From NCBI GenBank assembly GCA_016219225.1, contig JACRBX010000058.1:1-42366 (forward strand): a DNA stretch of 42,366 nucleotides. The letters run 5' to 3'. The translations under genes were made by a program, and so were the position numbers. Shown here piece after piece: positions 33,208 to 41,740 of the stretch. Within the stretch, counting starts at the first letter, position 1. Every line of letters begins with the position of its first letter. Under the pieces are notes generated by a model, which saw only the letters and a program-made list of their open reading frames with translations, was not told the origin of the DNA and ran no database searches. The DNA is from Deltaproteobacteria bacterium. Lineage in GTDB: Bacteria > Desulfobacterota > RBG-13-43-22.

Positions 33208-34194
33208 TCAGTCCTTTCTCTGCCAGGAGGTGTATTTATCGACCACGAGACCGGCAACCCCTTTCGGGCAAAAAAGGACGATAAGGACCAGAATCGTCCC
33301 CATGGTAAATAGCCAGTACTTCATGTAAGAGGTGACAAAGGTACTGAGGAGGACCATGATGGCCGCCCCCACAGCCGGACCGAGGAAAAGGTTCATGCCC
33401 CCTAGTACGCTCATAAGCACCACTTCTCCGGAAAAGGTCCAGGAAAGTATATCCGGGGCCACGGAGGTTTCCAGAAAAGCGTAGAGAACACCTGCCACAC
33501 CGGCAAAAAAGGCCGAGGTCACAAAAGCGATAAAACGGTATTGCTGCCCTTTCATCCCGATAAAGGTAGCCCTTATGGGGTCTTCCTTCAGCGCTCTCAG
33601 CAGCAAACCATAAGGAGAGCGGACGATCCTCCAAACGGCATAGAGGCAGAGGACCGTGACGGCCAAAGCAAAAAAATACAAATTGATATAGCTGGCCTCC
33701 GTAGAAATAAAGGCCGGGACCGGAATCCCCTGGACTCCGTCATCACCGAAAGTAAAGCTCCGCCACTTGAAGGCTGCGGTGTAAGCGATCTGACAGAAGG
33801 CAATAGTAATGGTGGCGAAATAAAAGGCCCCCTGGACGCGGACGCTGAAAAAGGCGGCGATCATGCCGGCAAGGGCAGCGGCAACAGGACCGGCCAACAT
33901 AGCCAGGACAGGCGGAAAGGAGGTCTTTACCAGAAGGAGAGCACAAGTATAGGCGCCGATCCCGAAAAAGGCGGCGTGGCCTAAGGACATCATACCTCCG
34001 TATCCCAATACCAGATTGAAACTGGTCGCAAAAAGGATCCAGATAATCACCTTAGTCGCCAGGAAAAGATAGTAAGGGGAAAGACCTTTTTCCAGGATAT
34101 AGGGAAGGATGACCAGGGCAAGGCCCAGAATGAAGCATCCAAACCAGCGCATCCCCTTATTATCGGTTTGTTCTTTTTTTTGATCCTTTTTCAA
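33208..34194 (-). CDS. livM: LivM-type ABC importer permease (module B)
   Basis: A permease of 328 residues with about ten hydrophobic helices. Family motifs NLVLGYGGMMSLGHAAFFGIGAY and GPAVGAA are present. The frame is open to an ATG at 34224. A CGGAGGT at 34199-34205 sits at ideal distance before a TTG at 34194, giving MKKDQKKEQ, so TTG is the preferred start. The 34224 ATG is unsupported and close to a repeat tract. Confidence 0.9.
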   Translation of the reverse strand: MKKDQKKEQTDNKGMRWFGCFILGLALVILPYILEKGLSPYYLFLATKVIIWILFATSFNLVLGYGGMMSLGHAAFFGIGAYTCALLLVKTSFPPVLAMLAGPVAAALAGMIAAFFSVRVQGAFYFATITIAFCQIAYTAAFKWRSFTFGDDGVQGIPVPAFISTEASYINLYFFALAVTVLCLYAVWRIVRSPYGLLLRALKEDPIRATFIGMKGQQYRFIAFVTSAFFAGVAGVLYAFLETSVAPDILSWTFSGEVVLMSVLGGMNLFLGPAVGAAIMVLLSTFVTSYMKYWLFTMGTILVLIVLFCPKGVAGLVVDKYTSWQRKD

Positions 34195-34226
34195 AATACC
34201 TCCGAAAAATGCGGTGCAAGGCATAC

Positions 34227-34303
34227 GGTTTAAGATTTCCCTTTGAGCTTTACGCTTTCAGCCTTGCGCCTTGCACCTTGCACCGTAGACCTTAAACTTT
34301 GAC
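34227..34303. repeat. Heptanucleotide repeat tract 3
   Basis: Eleven units in strict 7-bp register: GGTTTAA, GATTTCC, CTTTGAG, CTTTACG, CTTTCAG, CCTTGCG, CCTTGCA twice, CCGTAGA, CCTTAAA, CTTTGAC. It fills the livH-livM spacer and covers the livH stop codon (34292-34294), so the last codons of livH lie within the repeat. Confidence 0.8.
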
Positions 34304-35185
34304 CGGTGACGACTTGCCGAGAAGCCCGTTGGGCCTGACGACGATTACGATCCCACCTAATATATAGATAAATGCCATGGCATACTGGGGGAGCACGAGG
34401 ATCCCGAAGGAATACATCATGCCGGCGATCAAGGCCCCCAGGAGGGCTCCCCAGACATTTCCCAGGCCACCGATAATGGCGACGGTGAAGCATTCAGCGA
34501 TGATCTCCGTATCCATCCCCAGAGAGATTCGGACAGCCGGCGCTATGGTTGCCCCTGCCAGTCCTCCCAGGAAAGTCGCCATCATGAAGACGATGGTAAA
34601 GAGACGGTTCGCGGGGTAACCCAAGAGTCCCACCATCTCCCGATGTTCTGCGGCACCCCTCATAAGTTTTCCGAGGTTTGTCCTGTTGAGCATGAGCCAC
34701 ATAACAACGGCGATCGCTCCGCCAAGGCCGATAATGAAAAGATGGTAGGCCGGAAACTGGTGACCGAGAACAATGACTGATCCCGCCATATATGACGGGA
34801 GACTAACCATCCTGAGATCGACCCCCCAGATCATTCTTACCGCGTCGCTGAAGACGAAGACAAGACCGAAGGTCAAAAGCATCTGCAGCAGGTGTTCCTT
34901 TTCATAGATGCGACGGAGCAGAAAAACCTCGACGACTCCTCCCAGAACGGCAGTCAGGCTCGGTACAATGAGAAAGGCCGCCCAAAAGCCGAAGGAGCCG
35001 GCCAGCAGGGTGGTCGCCGTGAAGGCCAGGTACGCCCCCATCATGTAGAAGGAACCATGGGCGAAATTAATAACCCGCATGACTCCGAAAACGAGGGTCA
35101 GCCCCGAGGCCATGATGAAAAGGATCATGGCCCGGCTGAGGCCGCTCACAAATTGGGCAAAAAGCATGGCATCGGAAAAAATCAT
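34292..35185 (-). CDS. livH: LivH-type ABC importer permease (module B)
   Basis: A 297-residue LivH permease with the segment MRVINFAHGSFYMMGAYLAF, coupling loop TNLGKLMRGAAEHREMVGLLG and GGLGNVWGALLGALIAGM. It ends in RPNGLLGKSSPVKV, whose last codons coincide with the repeat tract. It follows livK by 88 bp. Confidence 0.92.
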   Translation of the reverse strand: MIFSDAMLFAQFVSGLSRAMILFIMASGLTLVFGVMRVINFAHGSFYMMGAYLAFTATTLLAGSFGFWAAFLIVPSLTAVLGGVVEVFLLRRIYEKEHLLQMLLTFGLVFVFSDAVRMIWGVDLRMVSLPSYMAGSVIVLGHQFPAYHLFIIGLGGAIAVVMWLMLNRTNLGKLMRGAAEHREMVGLLGYPANRLFTIVFMMATFLGGLAGATIAPAVRISLGMDTEIIAECFTVAIIGGLGNVWGALLGALIAGMMYSFGILVLPQYAMAFIYILGGIVIVVRPNGLLGKSSPVKV

Positions 35186-35241
35186 GTTCCAGCATCCCTC
35201 AACTTTTAAAATTCCAACTCAAAGAATCCTGATGAATTATT

Positions 35242-35265
35242 CAGCATCCACCAGCATCCAGCATC
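35242..35265. repeat. Short CAGCATC repeat between livK and livH
   Basis: Three copies of CAGCATC at 35242, 35252 and 35259; the last two are directly adjacent and the first is offset by three bases. A further CAGCATC lies at 35190-35196. It appears to be a small member of the heptanucleotide tract class, immediately after the livK stop codon (35274). Confidence 0.5.
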
Positions 35266-35273
35266 TACCCCCC

Positions 35274-36530
35274 CTATTTGCGGTCTTTTCTCGCTGCTAC
35301 GATCTCCTCACAGGTGGGAGTGATCTCTTTTACGTGCGCGGTGTAGATGTCCTTCATGATGGGAAAGGGATAGTTGGGAACGTTGGCAATCTGTCCCCAG
35401 AAGACCGGGGCCAACACCTGATGATCGTAGGCCCGCATCGTCTGGGGACCGCTGGCCGTCTGAATGGTGAGACCCTCCAGGGCCTTGATGACATCTTCCG
35501 TCCTGGCACTTTTTGCCTTCAGCATGGCTTCTATGAGGAACCTGGCGCCTGAGTAACCAGCGAGCACGCCCTCCCCCGGATATTGCTGGGGATCACCTTT
35601 CTGAGTGGTGTAGTCCACGTATCTCTTGCGGAACTCCTTATTTGCCGGTATTTCAGGATAATACCAGAAATAGCTCAACCCGGAATAGGCGCCGACGGGG
35701 TAGCTTTCCTTCAACACCTGGGCAAACAGGGGATCAGCAAGCCAATAGTGGAAGTAGGCTACCTTATCAAAAAGACCAAACATCTTTGCTTGCTTCGGGA
35801 AGGGTATATGGGATGCTCCTCCGAAACAGCCGAAGACGGCGTCCGGTTTCTGCGCCATGACCGAACTGAGGTAAGGCGTATAGTCCGTCTCTCCCAATTT
35901 GACCCATGATTCCCCTACGATGACCGCGTTGGGATTGGCCTTTTTAAGCCCTTTTTTAAAATTATCCGCCAGGGAATGGCCCAGCTCAAAATCATCCCCG
36001 ATAATATACCACTTCTTATAGGGTTTGGAGCCTGCGAAAGCGCCGCCCGACTGCCCGACGATGTCCGCACTCTGACAGGACCGAAAGACGTAGCGATGCC
36101 CCAGTTCACCGGTCAGGCGGTGAGTATAGGCGGCATGGACCATGAAGATCTTCTTCTTGGTTTTCGCGAATTCCGATACCGCCAGGGCTGCGCTGCTGTT
36201 GATCGTACCGGCCAGGAAGTCCACGTTTTCTTTCAGGACCAGTTCCCGGGCATGGGCCAGGGCCTCATCGGCCTTAAACTTGTCGTCCCGGGTAATGATC
36301 TCGATCTTACGTCCGTTCAAACCGCCCTTGGCGTTAAACTCGTCTATGGCCAGTTGCCAGCCGCTGAGGGCCAGCTTGGTGATAAAGGAGGTCGCCCCGC
36401 TGTATGAATCGATCATACCGATCTTAATCGGCGCTTCACAACGACCGGTCTGTGGCCCGGCTAAAATGATTAACCCCGCCAGAACGATCCCCACCAGACA
36501 CACATTAAAAAATCTTTTTTTGAATTCCAT
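35274..36530 (-). CDS. livK: LivK-type periplasmic substrate-binding protein (module B)
   Basis: A 418-residue type I periplasmic binding protein. The signal peptide ends near RCEA (about residue 33). The mature part starts IKIGMIDSYSGATSFITKLA, the usual ligand-binding start, followed by AIDEFNAKGGLNGRKIEII and LAGTINSSAALAVSEFAK. AAAGGAGGAAAA precedes the ATG. It differs clearly from the module A protein in sequence, so the two importers probably take different ligands. Confidence 0.92.
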   Translation of the reverse strand: MEFKKRFFNVCLVGIVLAGLIILAGPQTGRCEAPIKIGMIDSYSGATSFITKLALSGWQLAIDEFNAKGGLNGRKIEIITRDDKFKADEALAHARELVLKENVDFLAGTINSSAALAVSEFAKTKKKIFMVHAAYTHRLTGELGHRYVFRSCQSADIVGQSGGAFAGSKPYKKWYIIGDDFELGHSLADNFKKGLKKANPNAVIVGESWVKLGETDYTPYLSSVMAQKPDAVFGCFGGASHIPFPKQAKMFGLFDKVAYFHYWLADPLFAQVLKESYPVGAYSGLSYFWYYPEIPANKEFRKRYVDYTTQKGDPQQYPGEGVLAGYSGARFLIEAMLKAKSARTEDVIKALEGLTIQTASGPQTMRAYDHQVLAPVFWGQIANVPNYPFPIMKDIYTAHVKEITPTCEEIVAARKDRK

Positions 36531-36556
36531 GATTTTCCTCCTTTAGTACGAAAATA

Positions 36557-36605
36557 GATTCCGATTTCGGATTTTAAATTTTCGATATTCGGTTTTTCAT
36601 GCTTC
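36557..36605. repeat. Heptanucleotide repeat tract 4
   Basis: Seven units in register: GATTCCG, ATTTCGG, ATTTTAA, ATTTTCG, ATATTCG, GTTTTTC, ATGCTTC. It lies between livK and the 2-hydroxyacid dehydrogenase gene. Confidence 0.55.
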
Positions 36606-36653
36606 GTGGCGCTCGCCCCGGGCATGAGGGGTTAATAAAAAAGGGTCTTTAGC

Positions 36654-37679
36654 TTAATCTTTCCGGCCCCACTTGGCCATCCACTTTGATTTTACTTTTA
36701 CATTAACCGTGTAAATCGGCCATTCCCCGTTGAGGGCCCGCACCACCTGGGTCATGGGTCTTTGATGCAGTTCCTTATCAGCCGTCACCGAATACCAGGC
36801 ACTATGCCCGGTGAGAATCACATTAGGCATGGTGAGCAAGGCATTGTCCGAAGTCATAGGTTCATCAATGGTAACGTCAATACCGGCCCCGGCAATAAGA
36901 CCTTCCCGTAAGGCCTGAATCAGCCCCCCCTGATCGACACATCCCCCCCGGGAGGTATTGATAAAATAGGCGGTGGGTTTCATCTTCTTAAATTCCTGAT
37001 AGCCGAACAAATTGCTCGTTTCAGAGGTGAGGGGGGTGTGGGTGCTGATGAAATCCGATTCCTTAAGCAGCGTTGCGAAATCAACCGGCTGGATACCGCG
37101 GCTTTCCATCACCGGGCCGAGGACATAGGGGTCATAAGCAATCACCCGCATCCCCAATCCCTTGGCTTTCAGAGCCGTGGCCGTGCCTATCTTGCCCAGA
37201 CCGACGATGCCCAGGGTCTGATCCCGCATCCGGAAGATGGGATGGACGATGGCCATCAAGGACTTTCGGTCTATGGTCAGAACAACCGGTTTTTCCCGGA
37301 CCGCCTTATCGATCTGGAGCAGCCGATGCCCCAGAGCCAGCATTAAGGTTATGGCCGCACCGGAGACTTCGTCGAGGCAGTAATCAGGCACGTTGGTAAT
37401 TGCTATCCCGAGGTCGGTGGCGGCCTCCAGGTCGGTTTTGTCGTACCCGATGCCGACCCCGGCAATCAGGCGGCATTTGGGAAGGGCGCTCAGCAGGCGC
37501 CGATTAAAAGGATGGATGGAGACCACACCGATAATAGCGTCGGCGTCATGGGCCTGGGCGATAATCTCCTCTTCCGTCATCCAGACCCCTTTGACCAGGG
37601 TTGCCCCCAAGGGGTCCAGCAGTTCATCTCCAAAATCGACACCCGGCATGGCGATAATATTAACTACCTTCAAACCCAT
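36654..37679 (-). CDS. D-isomer-specific 2-hydroxyacid dehydrogenase
   Basis: A 341-residue NAD(P)-dependent dehydrogenase that interconverts a 2-keto acid and a D-2-hydroxy acid. The Rossmann motif is GLGKIG (160-165), with acidic D183 (AYDP) at the end of beta2, which points to NAD(H). Catalytic residues are R244 (NTSRGG), E273 (IDEP) and H292 (GHSAWYS). The HSAWYS form resembles CtBP-like members rather than phosphoglycerate dehydrogenase, which has a longer C-terminus. It sits between the molybdenum hydroxylase genes and livK in module B. With LutABC it hints at handling of both enantiomers of a hydroxy acid, an inference only. Confidence 0.9.
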   Translation of the reverse strand: MGLKVVNIIAMPGVDFGDELLDPLGATLVKGVWMTEEEIIAQAHDADAIIGVVSIHPFNRRLLSALPKCRLIAGVGIGYDKTDLEAATDLGIAITNVPDYCLDEVSGAAITLMLALGHRLLQIDKAVREKPVVLTIDRKSLMAIVHPIFRMRDQTLGIVGLGKIGTATALKAKGLGMRVIAYDPYVLGPVMESRGIQPVDFATLLKESDFISTHTPLTSETSNLFGYQEFKKMKPTAYFINTSRGGCVDQGGLIQALREGLIAGAGIDVTIDEPMTSDNALLTMPNVILTGHSAWYSVTADKELHQRPMTQVVRALNGEWPIYTVNVKVKSKWMAKWGRKD

Positions 37680-37733
37680 AAACTACCTCCTTTTGTCAGG
37701 TTCTTAAATTAGCACTCTGGGGATTTCTTTTAC

Positions 37734-37761
37734 GTCATTCCGGCAAAAGCCGGAATCCAGG
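37734..37761. repeat. Palindromic REP-like repeat, copy 1
   Basis: GTCATTCCGGC-AAAA-GCCGGAATCCAGG contains a perfect 8-bp stem (ATTCCGGC/GCCGGAAT) with a 4-base loop. It belongs to the GTCATTCC...GGAATCC class found in many unrelated bacterial genomes. A related copy in the opposite orientation lies at 41375. Confidence 0.75.
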
Positions 37762-37765
37762 TTCC

Positions 37766-38740
37766 TCAAACGCAAGCCAGTAATGCTCGTTTTACCAGGG
37801 TTTTGGCGATTTGGACCATATACCGGTTACAGCTCATAGGCTTTGCCCCGGCCACGGCCACCTCGCCGGCGGCTTCAGCGGTTGTTTCATCAATCCGTTT
37901 TCCAAGGATAAATTTTTCGGCCTCCTCGGCCTTGTAGGGTTTGACATAGACCGCATTCAGGCAGATCCTGGCGGCACTGACGTTCCCGTCGATGGTGCTG
38001 ATCAGGACCGCACAGTTCACTATGGGAAAATCAATCGTTTTCCTTATAGCAAATTTAAGGAAGGCGCTTCGCGATTGACCCGATGGTTTCGGCACCCGTA
38101 TTTCCTTGACGATTTCATCATGATCCAGGACCGTGGTTTTTCGCACCCCTACAGCGAAAAAATCTTCGGCCTTTATGGTTCTCTTGGAGGTTTCTATCCT
38201 GCCGTCCAGGGCGATGAGGGCCGGGGCCGTGTCGCTGGGATGAACGGCATAGCAGCCCTGCTTCACACTGCCGCCGAAGATGGAGTGATATCTGTTGTCC
38301 CCCTCAATGGCGTAGCATCGGCCGCCGCCTTTTCTAAGACAGGGAAATCTGTTCTGAGGATTCCGGTAATACCAGCAGCGGATGTCCTGGCAGATATTGC
38401 CTCCTATGGTGCCCATCTCCCTCAGGTGAGGAGAAGCCGTTCGATGGGCCGCCTCGGCCAGTGCTCCATAACCGGCCTTGACCGTCATATCTTTAGCAAT
38501 ATCCTCCAGCCTGGTGAGGGCGCCTATCTTCAATCCATCCCCGTCTTCACGAATATAATCCAGACCGGGAACGGTCTTGATATTAATCAGGGCTTCGGGA
38601 TAACGGGGAAGGATCTCATCCTTCATCCGTCCCAGAATATCGGTACCCCCGGCGATAATCTCCGCCTTGTCACCGAACCGTCTCAGCGCTGAAACGGCTT
38701 CGTCGATAGTCTGAGCGTCAACGTGTGCAAATGTCCTCAT
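37766..38740 (-). CDS. FAD-binding subunit of a molybdenum hydroxylase, 4-hydroxybenzoyl-CoA-reductase-like
   Basis: A 324-residue medium subunit of the xanthine dehydrogenase/CO dehydrogenase family. The FAD-binding signatures are AGGTDILGRM (30-39) and TIGGNICQD (111-119). Between them and the C-terminal domain is a cysteine-rich insertion with C117, C122, C134, C142 and C163. In 4-hydroxybenzoyl-CoA reductase (HcrB) a similar insertion carries an extra [4Fe-4S] cluster, with the pattern RC-NYY...FC...RCW; here it is RCWYY...FPC...GRCY. This suggests a low-potential electron path and possible reductive chemistry. It lies 101 bp after the large subunit; no [2Fe-2S] subunit gene is nearby. 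Confidence 0.88.
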   Translation of the reverse strand: MRTFAHVDAQTIDEAVSALRRFGDKAEIIAGGTDILGRMKDEILPRYPEALINIKTVPGLDYIREDGDGLKIGALTRLEDIAKDMTVKAGYGALAEAAHRTASPHLREMGTIGGNICQDIRCWYYRNPQNRFPCLRKGGGRCYAIEGDNRYHSIFGGSVKQGCYAVHPSDTAPALIALDGRIETSKRTIKAEDFFAVGVRKTTVLDHDEIVKEIRVPKPSGQSRSAFLKFAIRKTIDFPIVNCAVLISTIDGNVSAARICLNAVYVKPYKAEEAEKFILGKRIDETTAEAAGEVAVAGAKPMSCNRYMVQIAKTLVKRALLACV

Positions 38741-38757
38741 TCTGTCCTCCCATTAAT

Positions 38758-38853
38758 GCGCAAAGAGCATAGAGCCTGGTGTAAAAACAGGTGTCTCTTC
38801 CTATGCAATCACATCCTGCCCTCGACCCTTTGCTTTATGCCTTATGCTGTCTT
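38758..38853. repeat. Heptanucleotide repeat tract 5 (two short sub-tracts)
   Basis: At 38758-38785: GCGCAAA, GAGCATA, GAGCCTG, GTGTAAA. At 38826-38853: CCCTTTG, CTTTATG, CCTTATG, CTGTCTT. The second covers the stop codon of the large-subunit gene (38842-38844). Both lie in the spacer between the two molybdenum hydroxylase subunit genes. Confidence 0.5.
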
Positions 38854-41295
38854 CCCCAAAGCCCTCAAAATCTTGTCAGGGGTAATCGGAAAGTCATCCA
38901 CCCAGACCCCCAGGGCGTTGTAAACCGCCGGACCGAGAAGGGGGGGCAGGACCGTCGCCACATCCTCCCCAATACCGACGGTCCCATAAGGCCCATACCC
39001 CATGCCCGTCTCCACCAGAATCGTATCAACCGGACCGCAATCGAGCATCGTGGCTATCTTATAGTCCAGAAGGTTACCGTTCAGCATAACACCCGTGGCC
39101 GGGTCATGGACGACTTCTTCGCTCCTGGCCCGGCCGACGGCCATAAAAGTCCCGCCGTACTGCTGGGCTTCGCAGCCCTCCCAACTGATCACCTTACCCA
39201 CGTCATTCACATTGACCACCCTGGTAATCTCCACCTCGCCGGTTTCGGTATCCACTTCGACCTCCATAAAATGGGCCTGCCGGCAAAGACGCAGCCGTAT
39301 GTGGGCATAGGCCCCTTCCTGGACCTGCCAGCCATAGGCAAAGAGCGGGGGCGAATAGGACATCCTCGGCAAGGCCTGCTCATGGCCTATTTTCATCTCC
39401 CCCATACTCATAGGCCCCCCGATCCCAAGGGGTCCCACATATTCCGCCAGGCTCATTCGCTTCGCTGGATCGGCCTTGACGTAAATCACACTGTCCTGGA
39501 TATCAAGATCTTCGGGTTTCAGGCCGGGGAAAGGGGCGGGAAAATTTCCCCGCTGCGATACCCCCCTGGGGCTTGTGGCCGCTTCAAGGATCCGTCTTTT
39601 CAGGATCCGGGCCGCGTTCCGGATGGCGAATCCGTTTACCGCCAGGTTGGTGGAGGAATCAGGAGTATGGGGAAAGAAACCGGTATCATGCTGGGGTCGA
39701 TAGTAAACATCCTCCACCCGCATTCCGAGCTCATCAGCGGCGATCTGACAGTAAGAAGTTTCAGCATTCTGACCGCCATCGGCCCTCATTCCGAGGATGC
39801 TCGCCGTTCCGTCGCTCCGTTCGATACGTATGGCGATTTCGCTCGACCCGGCTGAATCTTCCCATTCATGGGTCCAGGTAAAGGCCAGGCCGTGCATCCG
39901 GCCGTTGGAGAGTTTTCTTTCTCCGGGTCTGTGCCGTTTCGCATCCCATCCTATAGCCGCCTTGCCCTTATCGATACATTCTCTGAGGCTGTCTCTGACC
40001 GGAAAGCTCAGTTCTTCTTTTTGTTTATTGAGCCATCCCATGTCGTGCCCCTCGGCCCCATCATTTTTTAGCGCCACGTCTATGGGATCGAGGCCCAGGG
40101 CATTGGCCACATGATCAAAGACCATGGTCAGGGCAAGGGTATTAGGGGCCTGTTCGCACCGGACCGGAACGGTCGGCCCCTTGTTGATCATGACGGCCTG
40201 CAGTTTTCCATAGAGGTTCGGGATTCTGGTATTCTCCATCAGGTGGCCGATGATCCCGAAAACAGGCGCATCCTGATTACTCATGACCGCCTTGGCCTTC
40301 ACCGCCGTAATGGTCCCGTCCTTTCTGGCTCCGACAGTAAAGGAGTAGAACCCGGCATCGGCCTGGGCGCCGTAGAAATCCTCTCTGCGGGTGAATAGCC
40401 ACTTAACGGGCCTTCTGGTCCTCCTGGCGGCTACGGCGGCGCAATAGGTCCCTCCCAGGTTCCAGTGCATCTGGCTCCAACCGCCGAAGCTGGCCCCCTG
40501 ATAGAGGCAGTGCAACTGGATCCTGTTTGTCGGAATGCCTCCGAACCAGGTGGCAATGGCCCGCTTGCAGATATGCGGCCGCTGCTGCTTGACCCAGACT
40601 TCCGGGTAATCTCCGTTCCATTTGAATACGCCGCAGGGGCGCTCCGGTCCTATCCAGGTGTGGTAAGATCGCCGGCACTGGAACTCGATGACCCGGTCTG
40701 CTTCTCTTAAACCCTTTTCAACGTCGCCCCGTTGATGCACGTCGAGACCTTCATTATAGACATTGCCGTTGGGAAATAACTCGGGGATGGTCAGAGGAGC
40801 GCCGGGCTCCGCAGCCTTCTCCGGATCCAGGAGAAAAGGGCGCTGCTCCCACTCCACCCGGATGAGCTTCAGGGCCTGCTCGGCGATCTCTTCCGTTTCA
40901 GCCGCAATGGCTGCCCCGATCTCCTGACCCTCAAAGTAGGCGATGTGCGGTATAGGGGGCTCGCTGGATGGAAAATGGCCGCCCAGATCGGCAGTCGGTG
41001 GTAACTCCGGATCATCATACCGCAGCACCACCCGGACGCCGGGCAGCGACTCGGCCCGGCTGGTATCCAGGCGCACAACCCTGGCATGGGGATGGGGAGA
41101 GGTCAGGAATCTCATAAAAAGCATTCCCGGCAGATGGACATCCATGGTATAGATAGCGGCCCCGTTGGCCTTCTCCACCCCATCGATCCGGCGAATACCC
41201 CGCCGGCCGATATGGGTGTAGGCATCCAGGGGATATTGATCCGCCCGGATATTATCTACGAGTTCGAGAACCTTTTTTATTGTATCTTGGCTCAT
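38842..41295 (-). CDS. Molybdopterin-binding large subunit, xanthine dehydrogenase family
   Basis: An 817-residue large subunit. The N-terminal a/b-hammerhead domain (about 28-160) starts HIGRRGIRRIDGVEKANGAA. The first Moco domain has LYQGASFGGWSQMHW in place of the common GGGFGGK loop. Later regions include DGGQNAETSYCQIAADELG and the active-site Glu E777 in GIGEDVATV, the base used by Mo hydroxylases. No CO-dehydrogenase AYRCSFR-type Cu loop is visible. It pairs with the FAD subunit encoded next. It would hydroxylate, or reductively dehydroxylate, an organic substrate. A second homologous large subunit lies upstream. Confidence 0.9.
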   Translation of the reverse strand: MSQDTIKKVLELVDNIRADQYPLDAYTHIGRRGIRRIDGVEKANGAAIYTMDVHLPGMLFMRFLTSPHPHARVVRLDTSRAESLPGVRVVLRYDDPELPPTADLGGHFPSSEPPIPHIAYFEGQEIGAAIAAETEEIAEQALKLIRVEWEQRPFLLDPEKAAEPGAPLTIPELFPNGNVYNEGLDVHQRGDVEKGLREADRVIEFQCRRSYHTWIGPERPCGVFKWNGDYPEVWVKQQRPHICKRAIATWFGGIPTNRIQLHCLYQGASFGGWSQMHWNLGGTYCAAVAARRTRRPVKWLFTRREDFYGAQADAGFYSFTVGARKDGTITAVKAKAVMSNQDAPVFGIIGHLMENTRIPNLYGKLQAVMINKGPTVPVRCEQAPNTLALTMVFDHVANALGLDPIDVALKNDGAEGHDMGWLNKQKEELSFPVRDSLRECIDKGKAAIGWDAKRHRPGERKLSNGRMHGLAFTWTHEWEDSAGSSEIAIRIERSDGTASILGMRADGGQNAETSYCQIAADELGMRVEDVYYRPQHDTGFFPHTPDSSTNLAVNGFAIRNAARILKRRILEAATSPRGVSQRGNFPAPFPGLKPEDLDIQDSVIYVKADPAKRMSLAEYVGPLGIGGPMSMGEMKIGHEQALPRMSYSPPLFAYGWQVQEGAYAHIRLRLCRQAHFMEVEVDTETGEVEITRVVNVNDVGKVISWEGCEAQQYGGTFMAVGRARSEEVVHDPATGVMLNGNLLDYKIATMLDCGPVDTILVETGMGYGPYGTVGIGEDVATVLPPLLGPAVYNALGVWVDDFPITPDKILRALGKTA

Positions 41296-41374
41296 TGCCT
41301 GCTTTTGAGAATTAAGCCCTCAGGCCCTCCCGGGGCGTCGTTAATCATGAAAATGGAATAAAAAGAAGCTATAG

Positions 41375-41402
41375 CCTGGATTCCCGCCTTCGCGGGAATG
41401 AC
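41375..41402. repeat. Palindromic REP-like repeat, copy 2 (inverted)
   Basis: CCTGGATTCCCGC-CTTC-GCGGGAATGAC has a perfect 8-bp stem. Read on the other strand it is GTCATTCCCGC...GGAATCCAGG, the same class as copy 1 at 37734. The two inverted copies bracket the large- and FAD-subunit genes. Confidence 0.75.
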
Positions 41403-41483
41403 GGGTTATTACGAGACCATCATAAGTTTTTTTCTATCCCTTGTTTGCTTCTCACCTCGTGCCTCTTGCCCGGTTTTTTTCCA

Positions 41484-41726
41484 TCACCCTCCACTTAAAG
41501 GGGCCAGGACGTGCATTTCATCTCCCTCTTTCAAGACCTTGCCTCGATCGGAGGGAATCCCGTTCAAAATAACAAATACATTGATCCGTTCCGGAAAGTG
41601 TAACCTTTGAAGGACCTGTTCCACGGTGGCCCCTTCCGGCACCTCCACCCGATCTCCCTTGAGAAAGTGCTCAGGAAATTTCACATAAAAACGAAGGACC
41701 GCACTCACTTTGACATCGATAACCAT
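41484..41726 (-). CDS. MoaD/ThiS-like ubiquitin-fold sulfur carrier
   Basis: An 80-residue beta-grasp protein. It has the MoaD-type features EGATVEQVLQRL, NVFVILNGIPSDRG, LKEGDEMHVLAPLSGG and ends in the diagnostic Gly-Gly that is adenylated and thiocarboxylated. MoaD gives sulfur to molybdopterin. In this position, between two molybdenum-hydroxylase large subunits, a dedicated role in cofactor synthesis or sulfuration for these enzymes is likely. A ThiS-like or other sulfur-transfer role is the alternative. No MoaE or MoeB gene is in the window. Confidence 0.88.
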   Translation of the reverse strand: MVIDVKVSAVLRFYVKFPEHFLKGDRVEVPEGATVEQVLQRLHFPERINVFVILNGIPSDRGKVLKEGDEMHVLAPLSGG

Positions 41727-41740
41727 ATTAAACTACAGTT

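Noticed and set aside
38791-39855. 354-codon plus-strand ORF opposite the Mo hydroxylase large subunit
   Set aside because: Antisense shadow; the minus-strand gene has full family motifs and the expected length.
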